Shown here: positions 46,601 through 61,418 of the stretch, in pieces
How the letters are laid out: each line of letters opens with the position of its first letter
How positions within the stretch are numbered: the first letter of the stretch is position 1
DNA from: Guillardia theta CCMP2712
Lineage: Eukaryota; Cryptophyceae; Pyrenomonadales; Geminigeraceae
Length of the DNA stretch: 64,000 nt
Direction of reading: 5' to 3'
Assembly (NCBI RefSeq): GCF_000315625.1
Contig: NW_005434660.1
Span: 240,768 to 304,767, forward strand
The notes under the pieces: model-generated
Database searches by the model: none
What the model saw: the letters and a program-made list of their open reading frames with translations, nothing else
What the model was told of the DNA's origin: nothing
Program-made: the position numbers and the translations under genes

Positions 46601-48171
46601 GCCCTCGTCCGGATTTCCCCCGACAGCAGAATCACAGCAGTGAGTTGAAGCTTGCTCCTGCTCCTGCTCCCTCTCCTTCCGCTGCTGCTCCTGCTCCTTC
46701 CGCTGCTGCTCTTCCTGCTGCTTCCCCTCCCCCTCCCCTTCCCCTCCTCCTCCCCTCTTCTCCTCTCACGTCGCTTGCAGACCCACAGATTCTCTGCTGC
46801 GATCCCCGGCCTCCTCGACGGAGTCTTGAAAGCTCTCGCAGCTCTGGTACCTCACTCGCTCGTCTCCCCCTCCCTCCGCTTCTTGCTTTCATTCGAATGC
46901 AATCAGCTCCTCGACTCACATACCTCCTGTCCTCCTTGCCTGGGGATTCATCCATCCACCCTCCCAACTTCACTCGCTCCTCCCGTTTGTCCTCTTCCTC
47001 CTCTTCCTGTTTGTTTTCTCTCCCTCTTTCTGACGCCTCCTCTCCCCTCCACATCCCCGTTCTTTCCTCGTTGACCCTCCTCGCCAGGTCGCCAAACCCT
47101 TTGCGGGTCTTCTTGACGTGATCTCCACCATGTGCAATCAGATCATCTCCGCTGGCTCTTTCTCCTCTTCCGAGCGATGGAAGCAAGTTCGTCCTGCTCG
47201 CTCCTTCGGCTCCTCCAAGGCCCTCAAGCCGCTCGTCTACCAGCAGTCTCACGCCATCCAGGTCCCTTCCTCTCTCCCTCTCCCTCTCCCTCTCCCTCCC
47301 CCTCTCCCCGCCTTCATCTTCCTCCCGGCCTTGACTGCGATCGCGGCAGGTCCTGATGAAGATCGATGGCGGCAAGTACTCCATGGGAGGAGCGATCGAC
47401 GTCTTCGACCTCGCAGCTGGAGGGCAGCTCATCATTACCCCCCTTTACCTCGTCTGTGTTCATCCGAGGAGCCCCAAGCACGCGCTGTGGTCGCTTCCAA
47501 TGCGGGAGATTCTCTTTGCGGAGATTGCAACCCCGTGAGCTGAGGACAGGGGGGGGAGGAGAGGGTGTGACGCGAGGATGCAGGGAGGACGAGAAGAACC
47601 TGCGGGACTTTGTGGAGGAAGAAGTTTATGGTGAGAGAGGAGGAGGAGGAGGAGGAGGAGGAGGAGGAGGAGGGAGCAACGAGGAGGGATGAAGGTGCTG
47701 GTGCAGATCGGAACGTGTGGGTGATCCTCTCCTGCTGCTCCTCCTCTCAAGCCGCAGAGGAAGCGAGTAGACGTGCCTCTATCATCTCCTCAGGCTCCGG
47801 CCCCATCAACAAGGTCAATTCCCGTCTTATACCTCTGCAGCATTTCTCGTGCTCTGCCCTCCTTGTCCCCCCCATCTCTCCTCCTCCTCCCCTCCTCCTT
47901 TTCCCGCTCTCTCCCCCCTCTACCCCCCTGTTCCTAACCTTCATCTCCCTCTCCCACAGTGTCTCTCTCTCTCTCCTCCTCCTCCATCCCCTCGTGAATC
48001 AACTCACGCTTCCCGCTAGAAAACCGGAGCATTCCGGTCGTACATCGTTCAGTTCACATCCGAGCGATCAGCTCAAAGACTTCAGGTGATGACTTAGACG
48101 ATGACTCTGGCTAACGCGCTCACCTGCAGAGAGTCCTTCATGACATGTTCGAGTTGCACTCCAGCAGGTAG
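31654..48171 (+). CDS. VPS13-family lipid-transfer protein, giant
   Basis: Bridge-like protein that moves lipids between membranes at contact sites. Exon 1 (31654-31755) encodes the chorein start MFESFVANLLSNRASQFVKN, joining in phase to 31808-31886 (VVLDDLELRSDSLDGLGLPI) and 31941 on (GSLRVSIPWKYLGTKVVV). A single frame of about 5 kb (to about 40,910) forms the rod and contains an acidic, Lys/Glu-rich insert (35846-36230) and a DEP-like module (37946-38140). Then come the SHR-BD/VAB region (FHPLWVQNEIGMPIVLQCKG; KCITITPRYVIVNETNFPL; YWIENFSASTLRVYQEG), the C-terminal block NVLGNPLGLVNALSSGVVDL (about 45,835), KPFAGLLDVISTMCNQI, and a PH-like end (VRPARSF...GGQLIITPLYLV; FRSYIVQFTSERSAQRLQ). 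It ends RVLHDMFELHSSR at 48171. Introns in the 3' third are short and pyrimidine-rich. Confidence 0.93.
42826..42910 (+). repeat. (CCTCCCT) heptanucleotide array in VPS13 intron
   Basis: About twelve copies right after a donor (GAGGTAAAT), on the pyrimidine-rich sense strand. Confidence 0.9.
44669..44763 (+). repeat. (CTCTC/TCTCC) pentanucleotide tract in VPS13 intron
   Basis: Two runs of the five-base unit separated by CCCCTCCCCT sequence, intronic. Confidence 0.9.
45541..45596 (+). repeat. (CTC) trinucleotide tract in VPS13 intron
   Basis: Cytosine/thymine-only tract with CTC units, after the exon ending at about 45520. Confidence 0.85.
47636..47673 (+). repeat. (GAG) trinucleotide tract in VPS13 region
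   Basis: Purine run GAG/GGA, the only clearly purine-rich simple repeat on the sense strand in the 3' third of VPS13; could be coding (Glu/Gly) or intronic. Confidence 0.8.
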
Positions 48172-48599
48172 GAAAGATGTGATGTGATGTGATGTGATGT
48201 GATGTGATGTGATGTGATGTGATGTGATGTGATGTGGTTTGAAGATGGTGATATTCACATTGTTTCCAACTCATCAACTTGTCCCAGGATTGCGTTCAAG
48301 ATATGAATTGAAGAGCATATCGCCTCAGGGTTACTTCCTTTCTTTATTCCAGCAAACTGTATTTTACACAAAATTCGATCGCAAACTCAACATGATCTCT
48401 CGAAAGACATCACAACTATACATCATTCACTCTCATGATTCCTTCATCTTCCCCATTTTCACGTACAACTGGATCATGCTGAAGCTTAAACTGTCCAGAA
48501 AACAAACAATCATGCAAAATGAAATCCTTTGACGTTAAACGCGTTGAGCAATCTGCACACAAGTTTTCAGAATTACTTTTTCTAACCAAGACTCTCAGC
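48172..48599. other. Convergent 3' intergenic region with (GATGT) array
   Basis: Starts four bases after the VPS13 stop with about twelve copies of GATGT (48176-48235). The rest is AT-rich 3' flank shared with DIM1; no gene is supported. Confidence 0.6.
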
Positions 48600-50865
<2,266 letters not shown>

Positions 50866-52041
50866 ATGGAAGCTGCATGGAACGAATCCGCTGCTTCGTC
50901 TCCATCGTACAGCGCATACGTGTATGGAGACAGCTCATGGCCTGACCCTGGGTGGCCACTCACAAACCGCCCTGCTCTGCTCACTGGGATCTTTGCTGTA
51001 GCATGTGGGCAAGTTGTAGTCATCTTGTACCATTTCTTTCATCTCCGCAGCAACTGCTCTCGCATCCAGAAAGCTGTCATGCCGGAATCTTCCTTCCTCT
51101 CAGACATGATGGGGCATCTCGCGCAGCCTGAAGGATTTGTGCTCCTCTCCCTCTACTTGTCCGGCACCTGGATGTTCAGACTGATGCCCAAGTCTTACTA
51201 CTCTGCCGAAGGGACGGTAAACCCAGTCCATGTGTTTGCACAGGTGATCGCCTTCCTCTTCTTCCTCTTGCTTCCCCCCCCTCCCCCTCACTCACTGACT
51301 GTCCGCAGCTGGTCATCAACGACTTCTTCCAGACGGTCATGCATCTTGGAGTGAGCTCGTGCCGTCCTGAGCGACATGAACTGATGTGAGGCAGGAGCAC
51401 AAACTTTCTCCCTGGATCTACAGGATGAGCCACAAGCCGCACCATCGCTTTCTCAACCCCAAGGTGACGTGGCTTGCAACTGGCGCTGCAATTCTGAACT
51501 AGCTCGCCTTCAGATGTTCGATGCGTTCAATGGGTCGATCTGCGACACAATCTTCATGATTCTACTTCCCTTGTTTCTCACTGCTCAGGTAGCAACAAAC
51601 GTTGACATGGATCTTACGTGCGGGTCTGACTTTGCTACTTGTCTTCTAGATCGTGCACTGCAACGTCTGGTCGTACATGGCGTTCGGAACCATCTACGCC
51701 TCCTGGCTGACGCTCCTGCACAGGTTTGAGACTCTGCTGTTTGAGTTGTCATGTGACAAGATATTGCAGCGAAGTTTCGCACCCTTGGGATCCTCTTTTC
51801 CGTAAGATCGGCTTCGGAACCGCGGGTGACCACCATGTGCACCACAAGGTACAAGTTCACGGGGATGAAGTGTGAGTGACGAAACATTCAGTGCTTCATC
51901 TTCAACTTTGGGCATTTGTTCATGTGGTGGGATATGATGTTCGGAACGTACAAGTGAGTTTGACATGGACTGTGGCCGTGGAACTTAACAGAGACTCGCA
52001 GGTCTCCAATGTCGGTAGAGACCTTCAACAAGGACATCTGA
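50866..52041 (+). CDS. Fatty-acid hydroxylase / sterol desaturase family membrane enzyme
   Basis: Di-iron membrane oxygenase superfamily that hydroxylates or desaturates sterols or long-chain lipids in the ER. Membrane segments are LLTGIFAVACGQVVVILYHF, FVLLSLYLSGTWMF, IFMILLPLFLTAQ and MAFGTIYASWLTLLH. Histidine motifs: DFFQTVMHLG, HKPHHRFLNPKMFDAFNGS and GDHHVHHK followed by FNFGHLFMWWDMMFGTYKSP. The HxxHH and HHxxHH clusters are intact; the first HR..LH cluster is reduced to MHLG..., or I have misplaced the exon boundary near 51350. The end is firm: exon SPMSVETFNKDI, stop at 52039-52041. Start 50866 is preferred to 50818 because a splice acceptor-like TTTTCAG lies between them. Exact substrate unknown. 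Confidence 0.8.
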
Positions 52042-52300
52042 ACTCTTTGTTGCTCAATCACTGTATATAGTAGGCGTTTCGAAAGCAAGACGTGCAATTC
52101 GTACGTTGTCCCGCTTGTAGATTTGCCAATCATGTTTTTATGAATTCACAATCATCGTTTCCGTATTTTTCCTCAAGCTTGCTGCAGGCGTGTTGACGTC
52201 CATCACTCTCTGTTGAGGAAAGGAGTCCACATGCCTTGAACGCTCGGTGTTTCCGACCTGTAGTCGCTTTAGAGGATTCTTTTCCATCGCTCTCCTCTCC

Positions 52301-52768
52301 CTACCTCACACGCTTCCCACTGTGTGTGATGTTCTTCCCTCCCCATTGATGTAGCAGCAGCATACAACGTTCATTGATCCACTCGGCATCTTGTTTGTGC
52401 AGACCAACTGGCTTGTTTCTCCCGTTGCGATAGAATCTGAGCAGCAACAGATCAATGCAGTGGCAATTGAATGAGAAGCTTCACCCTTCCATGCATGCTG
52501 GACGCCCTTTCTTTTGCTGATATGTTGCCGTTAGAAACGGAATGAGAAATCAGATCTAATACCGTGACAACAAACTCTATCTGAGAGTACTTCTCCTTCA
52601 ATGTTGGAACAAACTTCTCTACAAATTCGCGTGCACCACGAGAGTGATACTGGAGATTCATTATGTTTCGGAACAGAGAAAAGTTGTGTTCATAAAGAGA
52701 CGTACCGAGGTGTCACAATATTGGATGGTAAGCTTGGTCAGCTGCCACAAGCCGGTTCGAGAGTTCAT
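52301..52768 (-). CDS. Mitochondrial large-subunit ribosomal protein mL43
   Basis: Four exons (52768-52706, 52649-52563, 52516-52485, 52436-52301) total 318 nt and give an exact 105-residue frame. The protein has the L51/S25/CI-B8 thioredoxin-like fold: LWQLTKLTIQYCDTS, then YHSRGAREFVEKFVPTLKEK, SQIEFVVTQKKGRPAC, MEGFYRNGRNKPVGLHK and ending GGKNITHSGKRVR. SRG.R.F at the second strand and the GFY.NGR.K turn are the mL43 signature and separate it from NDUFA2. It is shorter than animal mL43 because it lacks their C-terminal extension. Introns are 48-56 nt except the third junction, also 48 nt. Confidence 0.88.
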
Positions 52769-53920
52769 CTAGAAGATCACACGTCATGTATCAATATGAT
52801 GCAGCCTATCTTCCAGATAAAACACAAACACATCCCGATCAAACTCTGTGAGCAAACACTGCACGACTGATTCAAGGCTCTGAGAGTGGAACTCAGCTTG
52901 AGGAGAGCAGCAGAGCGTCATTGCGATCAGCCATCGGCCTAGTTCAGCCTCCTCTTCACTCTCCTCCATGGTTCAGTTCATTCCGCTCATTGTCCCCCAT
53001 GATCACGTTCTAACCCTCTCCTCCGTCACAGCTTCATCGCGCATGCTACTTTCCTCGTAGCTAATAGATGATAGCCCCATAGAGGCCCTCATCCCCACAT
53101 TCATCTCAGTCAGATTCCGAAGTTCCGGCGTTCGCCGGAAACGGTTCCGAAGTTCATGGCAGTGAGCTGAGCCTCGCAGGGCCTGAGTCATTCCAATCCG
53201 CACCGGGCCCTTGCCAAGTTGGGAAGTTGAACCGCCGGGCAGGTGAGTACCTCAGGGCCTGACTCAGTGACTGACGGTACGGTACTACGGTACGGTACGG
53301 CACACAGCGGCAGACGGCCCGGTAGTACGGTACGTCGGGCGCCGCGGACCGGCGGACTGTGACCGTAGTCGGCAGTGACAGGCCTAAGTTGTGTCAGCGG
53401 CCTGCCTCCGGCACGGCGGCTGCTACGGGGATCATCCGATTGGAAACTGGCAAAAGGTGACCTTCCAGAAGATCCGATGATCCAATATCAACTGCGCACA
53501 GACAGTGTACGGCGGTAAGAGTCTCGAAGTGATTCCATTCAAGTTGAATACTGTGACTGTGACCCGGCACTGCAAACTTGAAAAAAGACCGAAACCGTGC
53601 CACCCTCAGCCCCCCGGCGGCGCCGGGCAGCCCGGGGCCGGGGCCGGGGCGGCCGGCGCCGGCGCCGGGCACTGAGGGTTATCAAGCCATATATATGACT
53701 GAGAGCCCGGCACATGACTCCAGAAATAACCTACGTCAAACTTTGCGGCATCGCACTGGCTGAGGGCCGGAGGAGGGAGAGGCTGGCTCGGAGGATGCCA
53801 CACTGACAGGGTACTAGCCGAGTAGCTGAGCCCAAGGCCGGCATGGCTTAGTCTGATGCATGTAGCCGACACTTGACTGATGCTGTGACGCACTTGGCGG
53901 CGAACTAGCTGGTTTATACG
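52769..53920. other. Divergent intergenic region with long GC island
   Basis: Lies between mL43 and the coiled-coil gene. From about 53119 to 53850 it is rich in CCGG/GGCC and in TACGG repeats (53276-53335), with CTGACTCAGTGACTGACGG near 53259. A 61-codon minus-strand frame (52784-52969) is the only plausible short ORF and matches nothing I know. Confidence 0.4.
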
Positions 53921-56900
53921 ATGAGGTCTCAGAGGGTCTCTTATACAGCAGCAGGAGGGCTGCTCCTGTTGGCAACATGGCTCTCCATGCTCACTTGCAA
54001 CTCAAGGAGCGGGGGCACAACTGGCGGGGGTAGGTTTGCTCTGGACGAGTTCTTCGAGGACTCGCACGTCGTTAATGTTGTAGGCAAGAGCAAGAAGAAG
54101 CTGCCAAGTGTCGATGAGATGATGGAGCAGATGAGAGAAATGATCGCCCACGCTACCAACACGCCGATTAAACCCTGGAAAGGCTCCTCTCGAACCTTCT
54201 CCCCCGACCTGTCGGCTTCACCTCAGCCCAGCATGTCTGAGCACCATGGCGAGAGGAAGGGAAGAGAGACCATTGTAAAGCTGCCCAACTCCGTAATCTA
54301 CGGGTCCAAGGCTGGCTATGAGTCGCTGGTGCAGTCCTTCAAACATGCGCTGAAGACATCGGAAAAGAAAGTCGCGGGGCTTGTGGAGGACGTCCAAGGT
54401 TATTTCTCGGATGCATTTGGGGGAGGACAAGACAAGAAACAAACATCACCGCATCCTGCTATCGAGCACGCGACTACACGGCAAGAGCGTTCAACGAACA
54501 GGAGGGATCAGGGTGCGATCCGAACTCGGACGGTTCAGGTATGAAGAGAGGTTGAACGCTGGAGGCTGACCCTCACAGACTCGTGTTCTCCCTCAGAGCT
54601 CGCTCCCACATGAACATAGCACAGCGAGGAAGAGCCGTCTGAAATCTCAGCCGCCGTTAGTCAGCCAAGGTCAGGAAAGATTTTATCGAGAGAAAATAAG
54701 AGAGGTGAGCGTGCAAGGTTCGTGGCTGCTGCCTTGTGATGATCCTTGGACATGTAGGATGAAGAAGAGAAGCAGAAGGAAAAGCAGATGGAAAGGGAGA
54801 GAGTGCTATCTGATGACACGTTGCAGTCTGAGGTGCCTTTGTTGTGAGGCGATTGACAGCTATTGATGGTCTTTCCATACCAGGATGAGTCAGAGCGCCG
54901 CTCGTCTGTGAGAGAGGATGCTGAAGCTTCGTTTCAAGACTCCCTCAAAAGAGAAATGAGGAGGGAGAAGGAGGAAATTAAAAGAGCCAAGGAGCAACGA
55001 GTGAGAGAGATGGAAGACGTGAAGATCAAGGAGAGATTGTTCCAAGAGAAATTGAAAGACGAGCAGTTTGCTGAGGAGAAAGAAAGAAAACATTACAAGA
55101 AGCAGGAGACGCTCGCGTACGAGCTGGCCCGGCACAAGGAAGAGGTCGCAGAGTCGATCCGAGAGACGGCGATCCGCAAGCAGCGCGAGGAGGCAGCAGA
55201 GAGACTGCGAGAGAAGCAGGCGAGGGCAGACACGAGGAGGAAGGAGATGAAGGAGGCAGAGGGGCGGGAGCTGAGGATGTTCCGGCGAGAGGACGCATAC
55301 GCGAAGCAGGTGAGTCAGGAAGGGGAGAGGGGGGCGATAGAGGTGACAGACGGGGAGCAGGTTGAGAAGGAGCAGCAGAGGAGGGAGAAAGAGCGAGAGG
55401 CGAGGTTGGACGCCAGGTGAGAGGAGGGAGGGGCGAGAGAGGGAGGTGTCTGCTGACGGGGCTGGGGCGAGCAGGTCGACGGAGGAGGAGGAGAAGGCAC
55501 AGAAACTGTCGGATGCGATGGTGTCGGGTGCGATGGAAGAGCAAGGCAAACTCAAGGTTGTGTGTGAACGAGCGAGGGACGATAGGGCTGCGGGATGGGA
55601 GCGGAAGGAGGAGAGCTAGTTGACCGGAGCCCTGCAGGTCACGAGCGGACAACGAGGAAGGCAACGAGGGGAGGACGGACTACGTGAGCGAGTTCGCCAG
55701 CAGGAGCATGAGGAGAAACGGAAGCTAGACAGACAGGAGGAGCGAGAGACGCTCGCGTACGAGCTGGCCCGGCACAAGGAAGAGGTCGCAGAGTCGATCC
55801 GAGAGACGGCGATCCGCAAGCAGCGCGAGGAGGCAGCAGAGAGACTGCGAGAGAAGCAGGCGAGGGCAGACACGAGGAGGAAGGAGATGAAGGAGGCAGA
55901 GGGGCGGGAGCTGAGGATGTTCCGGCGAGAGGACGCATACGCGAAGCAGGTGAGTCAGGGAGGGGAGAGGGGGGCGATAGAGGTGACAGACGGGGAGCAG
56001 GTTGAGAAGGAGCAGCAGAGGAGGGAGAAAGAGCGAGAGGCGAGGTTGGACGCCAGGTGAGAGGAGGGAGGGGCGAGAGAGGGAGGTGTCTGCTGACGGG
56101 GCTGGGGCGAGCAGGTCGACGGAGGAGGAGGAGAAGGCACAGAAACTGTCGGATGCGATGGGGAAGGAAGGAAATGAACAAGAGGAGCATGAGGTAAATT
56201 CTTCTGCACCATGACTCGCATTGAAGTGCATTAGCATGTCAAGGTGTCAGCCCTGGTGAAAGGCAGCAAGGTGGTTTATTTCACTGTATCTTATCTTACC
56301 CTCATCCTTATCGTGACCGTGACTTTGCTCTGCCTTCTCTCATTCGTTTCCTTCCTGTGCTGCTTGTTCTTCCTTTGAGTCCTTCCCCTCCAGAAGCCTG
56401 CAAGCTCTTCATCCCTCGACCCTTCACTAGGGAGTAACAGAGGAACGGAGACTCCCACCAGAGATCTACCAAGGCTCCGAACAGCGTCAGGCGCAGCGCA
56501 GAAGAGCCTCCTCGCCAAGCTCTTGCGGGAACAGCGGAAGTTCCTCGAACAGGAAGTGGCGCAGGATCTGTCGTCCGGCCCTCTGTCAAAGTTCAACCAG
56601 AAGCTGCGGCAGGAGGATGCGGCAGAGGAGCTGGCGGAGGGGAAAGAGACAGAGGCCGAAAAGGAGGAGATCGCCAAAGGAGGAACACGGCAAGGGGAGC
56701 AAGAGGCTCTGACGTTCAAGGGCCTCAAACGCTCTGCTCGATTCCAGCTGGCCCGATCGCTGCAGACACGCCTTAGGAAGGCGATCACACGAGATCTGGA
56801 GGAGGAGAACAAGGCTTTGACCCATGGCATCGAGCTGGGAGAGAGGAGGAGAGCGAGGGCGTCGAGCTTGGCGAGCTTCTTCTCCTCTCAGAGCAACAAA

Positions 56901-56972
56901 CTGCTCCAAGGGCTGCAGGACGCCTTCAAGCAGAAGTTTGCGGGGCCTGAACCTGCTGGACAAGGCGCGTGA
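53921..56972 (+). CDS. Signal-peptide, coiled-coil charged protein with tandem exon duplication
   Basis: The start MRSQRVSYTAAGGLLLLATW gives a signal peptide or membrane anchor. Exon 1 (to about 54540) is followed by short exons and then long Glu/Lys/Arg-rich coiled coil (KEQRVREMEDVKIKERLFQE; AYELARHKEEVAESIRETAI). A segment of 415 bp is present twice, 55106-55520 and 55746-56160, offset 640 bp, with one mismatch. Each copy holds the same exon end (LDAR), a 58-nt intron and the next exon start (STEEEEKAQKLSDAM). Both copies and the linker keep frame. The last exon (56430-56972) is again charged helix (LLREQRKFLEQEVAQDL; LARSLQTRLRKAITRDLEEE). No family recognised; a secretory-pathway or plastid-complex structural role is possible. 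Confidence 0.6.
55106..55520 (+). repeat. Tandem duplication, copy 1 (415 bp)
   Basis: Identical to 55746-56160 except one base (A at about 55320 versus G at about 55960). It spans coding exon, intron and exon. Confidence 0.97.
55746..56160 (+). repeat. Tandem duplication, copy 2 (415 bp)
   Basis: Second copy, offset exactly 640 bp from the first; sequences beyond both ends differ. Confidence 0.97.
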
Positions 56973-57081
56973 ACCGACGTGGTTGACAATGCCTAACTGA
57001 TGATGCCCATCATCTCCAGGCATTGCCGAGGGTGTCAAAGGCACCCCTTGCAAAGGAAAAGGTTTTTCGACGGGCTAGAGT

Positions 57082-59068
<1,987 letters not shown>

Positions 59069-59680
59069 TCTGGTTATCCCGGCTCACTGAAAAGTTTACT
59101 CAACAGGTAACGTGATCAGCTGGGGGGCCCGTGCGCGCGGCGCCCGAGTCACACTGGCCGAGGTGACTCGTGACCGGTCACGCTCCCAAGGAGACGAATC
59201 CCTGCACGAGTATGTCGCCTTTAAAACTACTTTTGTTGGTTTGTACCACAACATAAGTAAAGATCGCCGTACACCGTCCTTTATATGTAGTAATTTTTTC
59301 TCGCAGGCATAAGATTTAAAACGATGTTGATGTACAAGGTTTTAAATTGGGGCTCGTTACCTTATGTATCGCTGGATGGCAGCAGCAGCGAAGGCTCAGG
59401 GGAGAGCAGCGGAGAGAGATCGAAGGTAAGGCAGCAACCCATTGCCACGCGTGAAAGGCATGTCATGTATGGCAAGGTGAAGTGAAAGTTGCCATGGATC
59501 TTAATTAAAAGATCCGTCCCGATGAGCTCCTTTGAGCAGATGCGCCTGAATGGCACTTATGTGGAAAAGAGGCAGCTAGGACTTTTGTTTTCAATCTCGA
59601 TGTTCATCTCTGGATCTCACTAGCAGCTGAATGGCAGATGAGCAACTGAAGCAAAACCAGAAGGAACCCGACAAAAGGCG
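59069..59680. other. Divergent intergenic region with GC island
   Basis: A GC-rich patch at about 59123-59190 contains GAGTCACACTGG and GGTGACTCGTGACC motifs. The rest holds no supported gene. Confidence 0.4.
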
Positions 59681-61368
59681 ATGATCCGGCTTCTTATAAT
59701 ATACTGTTTGTTTATGTGGGTGGGATTTTTTGTCGTCCTGTATATGAGGAACGAGCTGGGGTTGCCAACAAAAGGTACCAACGTTGATGACGACCTTCAT
59801 TGCAGCTGACGTGATATGTGTCCTGCAGGAAATGAAGAAAAGGAGTCAGGTGAATAAACTTGCTCGAAGATACTTGCGATGTTTTCGGTGCTGAATCGTA
59901 GATGGGTAGTCTGCGCAAGGAGTCAGCTCATATGGATATGGAGGCTTCCTGTCGGGTGCGATTTCTCCGGGTTCTTCGTCGAGCTTCTTGGTTATCTCCC
60001 GCTTTTCCGCGGTATCACCTCCTCGTGCAAACCCTCCTCTGAATCTTGAACGTTGCTGCAGAGAAAATCGATTTCTTCGCCTTGGACAGCGGCGAATGTC
60101 ACGAGGACTTCTTGTCGATCTTGTCTGAGAAGGAGTCAACAGCCATAAAGGTTCGGGGATTTCTCATTCGATGCAGTGCTCTTGACCTGCGCTTGTGAGC
60201 AGGAAACTCATCGTAAAATGGATGCCCTCAAAAGTGGGAAACAGCCAAATGCCAAGACCATTGTTATTGAACATTCAGAACCTTGTGCATGGTCGAAGGT
60301 AGAGATGAAAACTTTGATTTTCCCTCGTTCTTCAACACCCTGACTGTTCATGTGTTCGTCAGTACTTGCCTCTTCAGAAACCAGACGTCTTCATTGGACG
60401 AACCATGACGGAGTCTTGGACGCTTGACCACTCTTGGGTTCGGTGTGCTCAAAGGGTGGACGAGCTCTGGGTTCCCTCTAAATGGCATGTCGAGGCCTTT
60501 AAGAATGCTGGAATCCCCGAGGACAAGCTGATGGCAATGTGAGAAACTTTCTGAAAGGAAAAGTGCTTGTTGTTGCTGACACTTTCTGGCTGCAAGTCCT
60601 GAGGCAGTAGACACTGAATTCTTTGATCCTGCACTCGCTAAGAAGCAGGAGCGGCATTCCGATGATCTGGTCCTGCTTTCAGTCTTCAAGTGGGAGCATC
60701 GCAAGGGATGGGATGTACTGTTGGACGCCTACTGGTCTGCATTCACCCCGCAAGACAAAGTTGTCTTGAAGATAAGGAGCTACATCCCATCGTGGGAAGG
60801 AGGGCTCACCGAGATGCATGCTAGGGTAACCCAGTACGCCAAGATGGAGTCGCCGAACCGTGTCAAGTACTGGAGGGAGCACAAGGGCGAGGATACCAGC
60901 ATCCCTTCTCAGCTCGACGAGCTTGCTAGGATCGAGTTCCTGCAGGGAGGACCAACGATCCAAGAAGGAGCCTTGTCGAGGGCAGAGATGAGGGACCTGT
61001 ATGCTTCGAGTGATGTGATGGTGCTCCCGACGAGAGGAGAAGGCTGGGGCCTTCCGATTGTGGAGGCCATGGCTATGGAGCTCCCGGTCATCGTTACCAA
61101 CTTTAGCGGGCCCACTGAGTATCTCACGGAGAGTAATTCGTATCCTATCGGCTACTCGATGGTAGAGCGACACAGCCACATGTACGCAGAGCCAGACTTT
61201 GATCAACTTGTATCAACGCTACGACATGTATTTGCGAATGCTAAGGACAGGGCGGCGAAGGGCAAGCGAGCAAGACAAGACATGGTCAAGCGATTCTCTC
61301 CCAGTGTTGTAGTCGATCAGATGATTGATCGCGCTAATTTCTTACTGAGTAATAAAACCCGAATTTGA
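59681..61368 (+). CDS. Membrane-anchored GT4-type glycosyltransferase
   Basis: Starts with a signal anchor (LLIIYCLFMWVGFFVVLYMR), so it is a type II Golgi/ER enzyme. Exons then give EKIDFFALDSGECHEDFLSI, KQPNAKTIVIEHSEPCAWSK, YLPLQKPDVFIGRTMTESW, RVDELWVPSKWHVEAFKNAG, and the C-terminal nucleotide-sugar half: LLSVFKWEHRKGWDVLLDAY, LSRAEMRDLYASSDVMVLPT, RGEGWGLPIVEAMAMELPVI and TNFSGPTEYL. The EGWGLPIVEAMA motif (E-x7-E) marks the GT-B, GT4 group that uses activated nucleotide sugars with retention. The donor and acceptor cannot be read from sequence. Five or more introns; the final exon runs 60600-61368. The exon near 59920-60050 is unresolved. Confidence 0.85.
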
Positions 61369-61418
61369 ACAAGCGACAACATGGCGATCTCTTTGGAGCT
61401 GGCCGTACTGTTGCTGGT

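Noticed and set aside
46632-47435. 267-codon minus-strand Arg/Glu-rich frame
   Set aside because: Antisense of pyrimidine-rich VPS13 introns and exons.
52784-52969. 61-codon minus-strand frame upstream of mL43
   Set aside because: Has an ATG but no similarity, and its frame does not join mL43, which has its own start at 52768.
53394-53893. Pro/Gly/Ala-rich minus-strand proteins
   Set aside because: They follow the GGCC/CCGG composition of an intergenic GC island.
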